Assembly (NCBI RefSeq): GCF_018812025.1
Contig: NC_063051.1
Coordinates: 5,085,896 to 5,149,895, forward strand
DNA from: Megalobrama amblycephala
Taxonomy: Eukaryota > Chordata > Actinopteri > Cypriniformes > Xenocyprididae
Length of the DNA: 64,000 bases
Direction: 5' to 3'
A program made the position numbers and the translations under genes. Position 1 is the first letter of the stretch. Every line of letters starts with the position of its first letter. The notes beneath the pieces were generated by a model. The model was not told where the DNA came from. It did not search any database and saw only the letters and a program-made list of their open reading frames with translations. Of the stretch, positions 12,401 to 24,400 are shown in pieces.

Positions 12401-15400
12401 ATCTTCATTACCATACCAATCTCCCGAGAGTTGTCATGACAGAACAACATTTATTTTTATATTAATTTTGCATCAATGTAATACATTATTGCTGAATTAA
12501 AGTATTCAATTCTTTAAAAAAATAAAATCTTACTGAGCCTAAACTTAGTGTATATCATTTTTCGATGTATACAAGGAAATAACTCTTTTTGTGCCATAAA
12601 TCAGATTCATGAGGGTGAGCAAATGATGACACGATTTTTTTTTTTTTTGTCATCTATTCCTTCAAAGTTAGTTGACTCACAGACAACAAATCCCATCCCA
12701 CATTCACTTAAATTGCTCAAATCACACAGTGTGACCTATGAATTATTAATTAAAATAATTATCATTATCAGAAAAGGCTACAATCACATAAGCCGCTTCA
12801 CCACCTCCAAAAAGGCTTGCTATACACCCATTAGCAAGTCTGTATAATACTAACTGCATGCTTGACGCTCCTATAAAAACAAACAATAGATGACCCATTT
12901 CACAAGAACCATGTGAATAGAAATCTAACTACTGAAGTGAGATGCACAGTGAATAAGTCAATTCGATCACACCACGGGCACATGCTCTGTTCCGTGCTAC
13001 AAATCCTTTGACCTCCTTCTGGAAGCTTTATTATCCTTTCGGCTGGCAAACACTCCAGTGCCACGTACAGAGCCTTAAGTTCAATTAACAAATTCGTATG
13101 ATTGCATTTCTCTCCACAAATGTTAATTAAAAAAACCCAGGATAAGACCTATGAATCCTTTAAGACTGACACCAAGCCAGTGCTTTTCAAACTGCTTGTT
13201 TTCTGCACAAAGTTAAATGGTGGAACAGAAAATCTATTTTGGCAAGGCATACTCCCACTTTCATTTATCCTACAGAATTGTATTTCAGTTTCACAGCATA
13301 CAGATGCATACATTCATGCAGTCTTTGCAAATACAGAAAATCCAAAAGCAGAGTGTGTGTTAGATATCTATAGAAGCTTGTTTCCACCATAGAATAAAAC
13401 AATTACAAAAGGTATTTGCAACTGTTTATCTTACAATTCTGACTTTTTTCTTGTAATTGCAAGTTTACATCTTGCAGTCATGACTTTTTTTTTCTCAGAA
13501 TTGTGAGATGTAAATTCGCAATTGCAAGTTATAAAGTCAGAATTATGAGAAATAAAGTCACAATAAAGTCACAATTGATAACTTGCAATCTCACAAGTTT
13601 GAGAAAAAAATGAGATTAGAGATTTTTCAATTTGTGATGTAAACTTTTGCAAGAAACAATTTCAAGAAAAAAAAGTAAACTGTGACATAAAAAGTCACAA
13701 TTATCTTTTTCATTTAGTGACGGAAACAAGATATTCCATACATATTTCATTAAAGGAATAAAGGTTATAAAATTATTAATACAACAACACCATACATTTC
13801 AAATTAAGCTTGACTTTTCATGGAATGCCACTGTGACCTTCTACAACGAGGTGCTTATTGCAGAAGGTCACAATCACGTGGATCATGAAATGTCATGTCC
13901 CTCAAGGACACAAGTCAAATGAGACACTTGTTATGACATGTCCTCACTGTGAGTTATGACATATATGGCATAGCGAGGTTGTGTGCAGTTTTACGTGCTA
14001 TAATGACAGTGGAAAATATCATAATCATGCCACTCCAGGTAGTATAGAACCTTATAAAACTGATATAGAATATTAAACTTAAAATAGCTTTGCTTTCTTT
14101 CTGGTAAACATTGTTTTAATAACTGAAATATTTTCTTTACATTTGATTTTTTTTTTTTTTGCCTTAAAGTAAACTTTTTGAAAGGTAAATACAAAATATT
14201 TATTTTACTGTAAATAAATAAAGTTTAAGCAAAACATTTTTATTGATTAAATTCATGTCTTTATAATAAATTGCTATTGAGCCAGCTGAATCTCCTACAA
14301 ATTCAAATTAAGTGAACCATAATCTTTTATCCTGTGTTCATTTTCCTCAAAAGATGAAACATAATTCATAATGTTCTTATTGCAGAAATATAATTATATT
14401 TCTATACAACACCTCCAAATGAAACTATAACTGATGCTACTATTTACTGATTTATTACTGCAGTTTCAAGGTGGGGCAGAACTGCCATATGGCAACAGTC
14501 ATATTTCTTACTGTATTACTGTAAATCTTGATGATACAAGTTGATCTGTCAACAAAAACATCTATTTATACTTACCAAATAACAAATTCCAGTGGTAGAA
14601 AAAATACACACCAATGTATAACAATAAATTTAGGAAAAGTTATATGTTGACAATGGTGTTTATGATATATGATGGAAAGAGAATGAGGTATTAAATGAAA
14701 AACCCATAGAAACTAGAAATCGAGGGTGAACGAAAACAACTCACCATGGAAAGACACGCGACCCCTTGCAGCATTCTTTCCACGACTGTTTTCTGCTATG
14801 CACTCATACGTCCCTGTGTCCTCTTGTTGAAAACTCGGAATCTCCAGAATGGCGTTAGAATTTTTCAGTTTGACTTTGTTTGGGAACGAAACGTCGCTGG
14901 TTCTTCTCCAGCTGATCTTAGGAACTGGACTGTGAAACCAGAGCAAAGCCATCATTAGCAGTTAGACAAATTCATTTGAAAGATACTTTCACCTAAAGGA
15001 AATATATTTTTTGTTCTTCAGTATGTTAATTCCCTGGAAATGAAATCCATGACCTTGGCATTGCTACTGTAGAAGCTTTTGACATGCGCTTTTATCAAAA
15101 GCGACATTCACTGCATCCAAGTTATGCGTTTTATTATGTGTACATCTTGCATTTACATTTATGCATTTGGAAAACACTTTTATTCAAAGCATTCAAGGTC
15201 TTTAATCATTTATGTATTTTGTAGGAATTAAATTCATGACCTTGGCATTGCCAACTCCATATTCTACCAGCTACAGGAACTTTTTTTTATTCACACAATT
15301 CCATTTGAGGTATTACGTGGTCTAATTCCAGAATTATGTTTAATGTAATGTTTGGTGAAAGGAAATCCATTTGGCAGATGCTTTTATCTAAAGTGTAATA

Positions 15401-18400
15401 CAATTCATTCTAGCTATGCATTTGATTATTATGAATTATTGTTAATAATTATTTTCAGTATTATCAGTATTATGAAGGTCAGTAAGTTTAAAAAAAAAAA
15501 AAATCAGCAAGGATGCATTTAATTGATCAAAATTAACAGTGAAGACTTTTGAATTGTTACAAAATATTTCTATTTAGAATAAATAGTTTTTTTGAACTAT
15601 CATCAAAAAATCCTAAAAAATATATCACAGTTCCAACAAAAATATTAAGCAGAACAATGTCTCTTAAGCACCAAATCAGCATATTAGAATGATTTCTGAA
15701 GGATCATGTGACACTACAAACTGGAGTAATGTTGCTGAAAATTAAGCTTTACCATCACAGGAATGGATTACATTTTAAAATATATTAAAATAGAAAGCAA
15801 TAATTTTAAATTGCAATAAAATTGCACAATATTATGGTTTCTACTGTAATTGTGATCAAATAAATGCAGCCCAAGTGAGCATAAGAGACTTCTTTCAAAA
15901 ATGTTACTGAACCCAAACTTCTGAAAGTGGTAGTGTACATATATGCATTTGATCCATATTGATTTAAATTTCTTTCAACTTAAGAATTTTGATCATTTGT
16001 ATTCCAGAAATCAAATCCATGACACTAGCATTGCTAGCATCATGCTCTACCAGCTACAGGAACTTTGTCTGAGGAAATTCCATAATGTTTAGCAAAAGAA
16101 AATCCATTTTCCCCTCATTTCTTCAAAGACGTACCCTATTAAGAAAATCTGAGTGTGAATGGATCTGATTCAGGATTGGATCTGGGGTGATGCACTCCTT
16201 GTATTGTGTGAAAAGCCATCATCTCCCGCTTCTTGAAAACCTGCATTACCCCTCTTTCTAAACGACAACCCTTCTGCTCTTGGTTTGAAAAGAAGCTTGC
16301 AGCTCTATTTCCACACTATTTAAGGAGTAAATCTTGCGGGTCATTGCTCTCTGCAAAGCAGACTATTATAGTGAAAAGGCCTCTGTAAAAAGCTTCCGTG
16401 ACAGATTGCAAATCGCATTAAGAATGAACCTGAAGTGCTGATCACAAATTTGGTGTATTTTATAACGCAGGATAAAATTAAACAGCACTAAGCAAGGGTG
16501 TGAACTCTGGCAACAATTTGCAGAGAGAGGACACAGACAGACGCAGGTGTGTGCATGTCGGACTTACTTTCCCAGGGCGAAGCATTCTAGCTTCAGCGTG
16601 GATCCTTTAGCAGCTGGAATGGTGTCTGGGAAATGAAGCTCTATTTTGGGCTCATACTCTCCCATCGCTCCTGCCATGGGCAGACAATACACCACAGATG
16701 CAAACGGCTTTGTCATTCATGATTTACGATATACAAGCTTTGTACTCCAGAATACAAGCAAAACAACAACAAATGGCAAAACACAAAGACCTGTCAATGA
16801 GCTGGGGAACCGAGAAGATTGTGCCAAAAATACAGAGACACGTTATTAAAGATTTATGGAACAAGCATAATAAAAACAGGATCCATCTCAAATGGAAATG
16901 TGGCCTCCTTTGAGGCATTGTCAAGGGTGCAGGTTAGTGTTCTTAAAAGAGGCAGTTTAGCTTTCAAGACAGTGGCATAAATACACTCTCTGACATTTAC
17001 GAATTTCTCTCTAAAAATGTCACATGCTTCTTTGACCCATGTGAGATACATTGAAAAAATATGTGAAATCTACTGTAAAAAGAGCTGTGGCTACCAGAAC
17101 TTTACCATTAAAAAATATGTTAGCAACTTTTTAAGTTTTACAGACTGAACAAATATACATAAAATAAACACTGATATACCATATTACTAAAACCTGTTTC
17201 TTACCTTTATAAAATACTGACAACGTTTAAATACAGGTGGCAAAGAGAAAGCTTTACCACAAGTAGCTTTTCCACAAGCTGAGGTAATTACTAATATATA
17301 GAAGGTGTCATACACTCTAACACAAACCACCATCATGAAACACACTAAAATAATGCAATAAACATTAATGTAACAGCATAAGATGTAACATAAAACCTTA
17401 ATTTACATAACTGAAGAAAAGAAAAAAAACTAAGAAACAGTTATTTCAATGAAAAATATGAGCTGTCACACAGAGAATTCCTCTAAAAGTCTAGATGACT
17501 TGTTCTTCGCTTCCAAAAACTGAACATTTAACTGTATTTTACTATAAAATTACGTGAAATGTCCCATTATATCTATTACAGTTTTTCACAATACAGAGTA
17601 AAGGTTCCTAAAGGCGAACAAACTGATGTGACGTCATTTCGAACAAAATCAGGCCAAAACAAAGTTCGTTTTGTGTTCTTTTTGGAAGTTCAAAAAGGCT
17701 TGCCAAAGCGAACTTTCAGGAAAAGTTCGCTCCAGCTGCAAAACACCTTCATGCCACCATTGGTCAGTGACGATAACGTAATAGGAGGTGTGCGCAGAGG
17801 CTCCGCCTTCAATCGCGTGGGACACGTCTTTGATTCATTTTGTGTGTTTGAGTTCATCGAGGTAAGATCTCCGCGGGTGAAAACATGAACACACTGGATA
17901 GCCGCTTTATAGTACAAAATGAAGTTGTGCTTCTAAAAAAAATGAGGCACTAACACTGTTTTTCAGGTTTTATACTGTAAAGCTGCTTGATTTTAAAGGT
18001 GCCCTAGAACTTTTTTTTAAAAGATGTAATATAAGTCTAAGGTGTCCCCTGAATGTGTCTGTGAAGTTTCAGCTCAAAATACCCCATAGATTTTTTTTAA
18101 TTCATTTTTTTAACTGCCTATTTTGGGGCATAATTAGAAATGAGCCGATTCAGGGTGTGTGGCCCTTTAATTCTCGTGCTCCATGCCCCAAGAGCTCGCG
18201 CTTGCCTTAAACAACATAAAAAAGTTCAAACAGCTAATATAACCTTCAAAATGGATCTTTACAAAGTGTTCGTCATGCAGCATGTCTAATCGCGTAAGTA
18301 CAGTGTTTATTTTGATGTTTACATTGATTCTGAATGAGTTTGAGGCTATGCTCCGTGGCTAACGGCTAATGCTACACTGTTGGAGAGATTTATAAAGAAT

Positions 18401-21400
18401 GAAGTTGTGTTTATGAATTATACAGACTGCAAGTGTTTAAAAATGAAAATAGCGACAACTCTTGTCTCCGTGAATATAGTAAGAAACGATGGTAACTTTA
18501 ACTACATTTAACAGTACATTAGCAACATGCTAACGAAACATTTAGAAAGACAATTTACAAATACCACTAAAAATATCATGTTATCATGAATCATGTCAGT
18601 TATTATTGCTCCATCTGCCGTTTTTTGCTATTGTCCTTGCTTGCTTACCTAGTCTGTTGATTCAGCTCTGCACATCCAGACGTTAATATTGGCTGCCCTT
18701 GTCTAATGCCTTTCATAATGTTGGGAACATGGGCTGGCATATGCAAATATTGGGGGCGTGCATATTAATGATCCCGACTGTTACGTAACAGTCTGTGTTA
18801 TGTTGAGATTCGCCTGTTCTTAGGAGGTCTTTTAAACAAATGAGATTTATATAAGAAGGAGGAAACAATGGAGTTTGAGACTCACTGTATGTCTTTTCCA
18901 TGTACTGAACTCTTGTTATTTAACTATGCCGAGGTAAATTCAATTTTTGAATCTAGGGCACCTTTAAGCAATCTATTGAATAAAGTGCTATATGAAGATG
19001 TGACGTGACTGGAGTACTAATTTGCAGAGCTCGTGCTAACATTCCCATTCTGTTATGATTAGACGCTTTTCTTATGCTTTTTATAATAAATGCTTGCTGT
19101 TTTCTCATTTTTGTTGTGTTTATTTTGTTACTGAGAAGAAAGTGCACGGCACATATTTACATATTCATCTAAACGACGCTCTCAGCGGTGTGGGCGGCGT
19201 CAGATGTTCGTTTACAATATATCACTGGTCACGCATTTCGAACTTCGTTTTACCCCTAAATGAAGAACGAAAAAGAACTTTGTTTGAAGTATACCGGGGC
19301 CCGATACACACAGCAAAGTTCTTTTTCGTTTTTCGTTTAGGGTTAAAAAAAAGTTCGAAATGCTGCCCAAGCTGCTGAGAGTGCCGTTTAAATAAATATG
19401 TTAACGTGCTGCGGGCTTTCCTCACAATAACAAAATTAACAGACAAAAAAAAAATGACGGCAGTGAGAAAATAAGAGTTAAGAAAGCACCCGAACATAGA
19501 GATGTGGATTTGTTTGCACCAGCTCTGCAATTCAGCACTCCAGTCAAGTCACGTCAGGTTTACTTATTTAGCACTTTATACAATAGATTGTTTTAAAGAT
19601 AACAGCTTTACAGTATTAAAAAAAAAAAACTATGACGGTATCGCTCTTGATTAGAATTTCAGCTCTCCAGCTGTTTTTACTCACAGACATCCAACCTCGA
19701 CAGACTGAACAGAACAAAATGAACCAGAGAAGATTCCACATCAAAATAGGTGGGGCCTCAGCAGACACCTACCTATTACATAATCACCAGGGACCAATGG
19801 TAGACCAACGGTGTTTAACAGCTGTTGCTTTTCTGGAGAGTTGGCTTTGGCAAGCTGTTTCGAACTCCTGAAATGAACTCTAAACGAGCTTCGTTTTGGC
19901 CTGATTTTGTTCGAAATAACTTCACATCAGTTCGTTCTTCGATATCGCTTGAAGTATATCAGGGCCTTTATCGTTAACCAAGTAACAGATTTTTCAAGTA
20001 GCATTTACAGTCATTTATTGTTAAAATGCCAATCATTTTTTACAGAGTATGCTCCTATATGGTGCTTAAACTGTACATTATTTGACAGACAGCCCTCTTA
20101 CCATCGTTTCTCAGCACTAAAGGTGTCGGCGAACTAAACACCCTCTCCTTGGTAATAGTGTTATTAACCACGCAGGTGTAATTCCCTACGTCAGATGGTT
20201 CCACTTTGGCTATGTACAGATTCCCTGTCTCCTGGGACACAAAGCGCCGGCTGTCTTGCTGGACGAAGTGAGGGTACTCGTTGAAGACCCAGGTGAATAT
20301 GAGCTCTAGAAAGATGCCAGAAAAAGAGCGTTAGATTCTGACACAGACATTTATACTTTCAGAAAGGTGCTGAGTCACATTGTTCAGTAAACTATAATCT
20401 CAACTAGAAAGCGCGTACAAAGTGTCTGTATTACACCACTTGCTATGCCTCGGGCTGACCTCCTTAGGGCAGGTGAGGCTTAGTAAACAGAGCGACTCTT
20501 CCTTTGTGAGGCGGCAGGAAAGGGAGCGAAACAAACTAGATTAAAGCGCCTCACTGGCACTCTTATGACACATGCCCTGTCCGGCTTCACCGTGGCTGGG
20601 GACGAAGGCTTCTCTGCTGGCGTCATTCATGCATGGCTGGCTCTTACTGAAAAGGGCTGAACCAAAGAAGACCGAAGGCCCTGCCACAGTGCATTAGTGT
20701 GTCATCTACAGGAGACTAAGAGGGGGAAGGGAATGCGAAAGAGAGGCTCGTGCACATGATGCAACTGTTGGAAAGGTATATTGGATGGCTGCCACTCAAA
20801 AAGTGTCCCCAGAGACAGCGCCGCCCATCCTAAGATGGGGAAACATGCTGGCAGGATGGTTGTTGTGAAGTTGAAAGCAATTCTTTATGATCAGGTTGGC
20901 CTGGGAATCCTTGCATCAGAGCTCAGTTAGCTTAATAAGAAGTGATAGCCTTTGTCAAAAGTTGCTGATCATAGAAGAATCGAAAAGACAGAATTGTTAC
21001 TGAAAACACAAACAAACATGCTGTTTAGAAATGGAGGAGCCCATCACTGGGAAGAATGAGGCAATCATGGGGTACATGACATGTCCTCTGCATTGTGATA
21101 TACAGTACAATATAAGAGATGTCTATGCTCTATTCTGGCAATGTAAGGAAGCGAGGCATAATAGAAATGCCGGAAAATGGCCTACAGCTTGAAAATAATG
21201 GTGGACAAGGTCAAAGAGATACATGCTCTAAATGCTCTACCATTCATTCAAAATATGTATGTTTATACATGTAATTCATAGTAAATATATTCACCAACAA
21301 AAAGAGCCACAAAATCGAAAAGGTGTACTACTACATGTTAGCCTGTAATTGGTCAATTCATAAATACCTAAATCATATGCTTCTATTCAAAAGTTTGGGG

Positions 21401-24400
21401 TAGGTAAGAATGTTTTTGGAAAGAAGGCTGAATTAATTTGATCAAATATAATGTTTTATAACATTATGTTTTTACTGCACTTTTGATCAATTTAATCATT
21501 GCTGAATAAATTATAAATTTCTTTAAGAAAAACTTGCTGACCTTGAGCATTTAAATGGTAATGTATGTGGATTGATATTGTGCTATTTGATTTAGCAAAT
21601 GTAGAGCAGAGAAAATGGTTTGATCACCCACTACTGTATATTTCAACAGATAAAATAGATGCACTGGTAAAAAAAAAAAAAGTGATTTAAATATTACTAG
21701 ATTAGAACAATAGAGCTTCCTCCACTATGATAAAACAGGTTGGTAATAATAACCAATGTGTTTTTTTTTTTTAGTTCAGCGATCTCAATAGGCAGCTAGA
21801 TCATGGGTACTTTGATAACAAGACATTCTGATCTAGCAGATAACTGCAAATGTGGAGCAGAGAAAACTTGCTTTTAAAATGTTTGATCACATGCTGTTTT
21901 ACAACAATGAAAACATTCAGCATTGCTCTTGGGGAAAATAACTTAGATATTTCAAATTTTACTAGTGCAATAGCTTTTTCCACAATGATAAAACAGGTTG
22001 GTAATAATAACTCATTTGTCTTCTGAGTTCAATACGCAGCCTAAATCTAAACAGATAAAGAGCAACTATATTGTAATTCTTCAACTTATGCACAGCAAAA
22101 ACTTTTATAACAGAATCACTTGGAAATTTGCAAAGCTTAGCATTCTTGTTTGCATTTTTCAGTGATAAACAATTGATTACCTACTCTGCACAGAAAATGC
22201 ATTTGTCTAAAAAAAAAAACATATTTCCTACTAATTGAATTGAGACTTCAATTTCAGGTCTTTATTTCCATTTGCCTCCAGATTCAGGTCTGATTGAAAA
22301 GAAAGTGATCCAAATGAGAAAACAAATTGAAGTCAAACAAACGATGGCAGGATCTGCGATCCATAGTAAATTAGTTTCTTTAGAAGGCCTAATGCTAACC
22401 AGCATGCTTACTCCAAGTAAAATGACCATCAGTGGTTCAGAAATGGGTCTGCTTCACAACCAAGTGTGTTGATTAAATTTCTGCCTTCTCCAGCTCTTTT
22501 GAATTATTTATTTCTGGCTTTTTAGTCATAGTTAGCCTACGTTTTCAATCGTTTGTGACATTAAAGCCAAACATTAGAGAATTCTCATATGAAATGCTCC
22601 TTTTCTGGGTTCTCTAATTAAACAAATGCTTAATTACAGATTTATCTCCGCAAACTATAATTGCCAGCCTATCAAACAAATTCACATCTTCTAATTTCTG
22701 ACATCTCATTTGTCGCAGTAATAGTCACGACCTCTAATTGATATTGATGTCTCTCACTGCCTCGTTCTTGTTTGCACTTGGGGTCTAATGACTTCTGTCC
22801 AATTACAGCTGGTTGAATTACAACCTCAGTCTTGTCTAAGGATAGGCACATATATGCCTAAGAGAAGCACAATTACCATGAAAACATGCATTTCCACCAC
22901 ATTTCTGCTTGTGAAACAACAACATCGGAGTGTGAGTTTCTACTGCCTTTATCATACTTCTCAAATAGTAGTTTAAAACAGACTATATCATTTTTTTTTT
23001 TTTTTTTCCAATTTATCACCAACAGTTCATCTAAAAAAAAGCCCTACACAAGTTTCACATAATTTCCCAGGGATGATGAAACAAGGACAAAATGGTTTCA
23101 TGTTATTCAATGGGATGAAAGGAAGCATTTTATGGTTTTAAGAACAAGAACATATGAATGTAGGCAGCACTTCACAGATTCGGACTGCTTTTTATTAGTC
23201 GAAAGTGAATTAATGTTTGCAACCCATTTTACTTGCATAATTTGACATTTTCAAGTGAAACAGGAACATTCAACAAAAAAAAAAAATGTAGGGCAGGAAT
23301 TTCATCCATCAGGAACTGATTGGATGGTGAAAAGTGGGTGTCCCATACCAAAATGTAACCAGACTGAATGACAGAATTCACTAAAACATTGCCTAAATAT
23401 CTATTTGGCTATTGGTTAACATTATCTAATAACTTGTGTGACCCAGTGTTGTTATTGTTAACTAAAATAAACTATTAAAACTCATTTCAATTAAAACCAA
23501 AACCAAAAACTGAAAATATAAAACTACAAACTAACTTAAATTATAATTAAATAACATTGTATATAAATGATACTAAAATATCATTGCTGCGGCCTAAGTG
23601 ACATCAAAGAAAAAGCAATGTTATTGCAAAAGGATTAAAGATTATGAAATCATGTTTTGTTTGACTAACCTATTAATCATTAACAATAAGACAAATCACT
23701 CAATCACTTTAAATGGCAAGATATACTGTACAGACTTACCTCCAGAATGCAAAGGTGTGCCACATAACAAAACAACCCCTTGGCCTTCCCTCACATTGAC
23801 AGCACTTCTTGTCTGTGTTTTGAAGTTTTCCAGATCTGTAACAGATGAAATGTGGAATGAAATACATTTGTATGAGATAATTATGTTGCATACATAATGA
23901 AAACAGCACTTCATATTATTAGGGATGTGTCACGATTTTCGAATATTCGATTAGTTGATTTAATTATAGAATATCGAATAGGTTGTGCGATTGTCGTCTT
24001 AAAAAAATCCTCATGTTTTCAATGGTGACACGTTCATGTAACCAGAGGGTGGCGCGCGCGCTGCCAATAACGCACCTAAAAGCTGTCAATCAACTCTTAG
24101 ACAACAGCAGAACATAGAAAAGCGTGGCATATAACAGAGACGTCAAAATCAATGTTCACACGACACACGTGCCGTCATTCAAGCTGTTCACAATGATATA
24201 ACGCGTTTAGGCAGCCTAAAATCAATATGGCTTGAGGTAGGCTTGCTGCGATAGTCGGTGTTGCCGGTGTTCAGGAACAACATCGGTATCATCACTTGTC
24301 ACCGCTCCCGAATTGGCGATAATTTGAAAGTGAAAGTAAAATTCCCTCGGTCATTCATGGTGCGTGTCCACTATAAGGTGCCGGACTGGACAAAAGCGAG

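Larger units (their letters stand above)
10561..12445. mobile_element. Third layer: CAG-rich element with GTTCTG ends, split by a Tc1-like insertion
   Basis: Short inverted ends GTTCTGGCATGA and TCATGACAGAAC. It matches an uninterrupted copy at 62191-62639 along its length (landmarks: CCTTCCCCAGCTCCACCTGT, GTATTGGCAGTAGCAAGTC, GAGAGTTGTCATGACAGAAC). Removing the Tc1 insertion leaves about 456 bp against 449 bp in the other copy. It carries CAG triplet tracts at 10801-10816 and 10884-10902. Confidence 0.7.
10501..12551. mobile_element. Second layer: element with ends like ACACTACCGTTCAAAAGTTTGGGG
   Basis: Left end TACACCGCCGTTTAAAAGTT then TGGGGTTGGTA; right end CTTACTGAGCCTAAACTTAG then TGTA. 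The same family occurs at 15474-15937, 28146-28500, 37035-39039 and 43095-44460. Here it is split by the CAG-rich element. Confidence 0.55.
10342..12661. mobile_element. Outermost TTAA-type (AGTTCACCC family) element of a four-layer nest
   Basis: Left end TTAA (10338-10341) then AGTAAAAGTTCACCCAACAA; right end TGTCATCTATTCCT then TCAA (a decayed TTAA). Inner flanks match the family pattern (CATCATCGTTTTCTCACCC at left, GAGGGTGAGCAAATGATGAC at right). All other elements of this region lie inside it. Confidence 0.55.
10181..14744 (-). other. Contactin intron between Ig3 and Ig4 (4.6 kb)
   Basis: About half of it is a stack of four mobile elements (10342-12661). A MITE lies at 13370-13740. The stretches 12670-13360 and 13745-14740 are AT-rich with no gene that I can support. 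Confidence 0.85.
14930..16567 (-). other. Contactin intron within Ig3 (1.6 kb)
   Basis: Largely SINE-like sequence on the minus strand, one copy split by a DNA element. 16090-16567 shows nothing I recognise. Confidence 0.8.
16671..20101 (-). other. Contactin intron between Ig2 and Ig3 (3.4 kb)
   Basis: Mostly a 2.4-kb palindromic element (17600-19975) with a TTAA insertion. 16680-17590 is AT-rich with no recognised feature. Confidence 0.85.

Noticed and set aside
15960..16080. True tRNA gene on the minus strand
   Set aside because: A- and B-box-like motifs are present, but no complete cloverleaf could be drawn and the sequence continues as a SINE body and tail.
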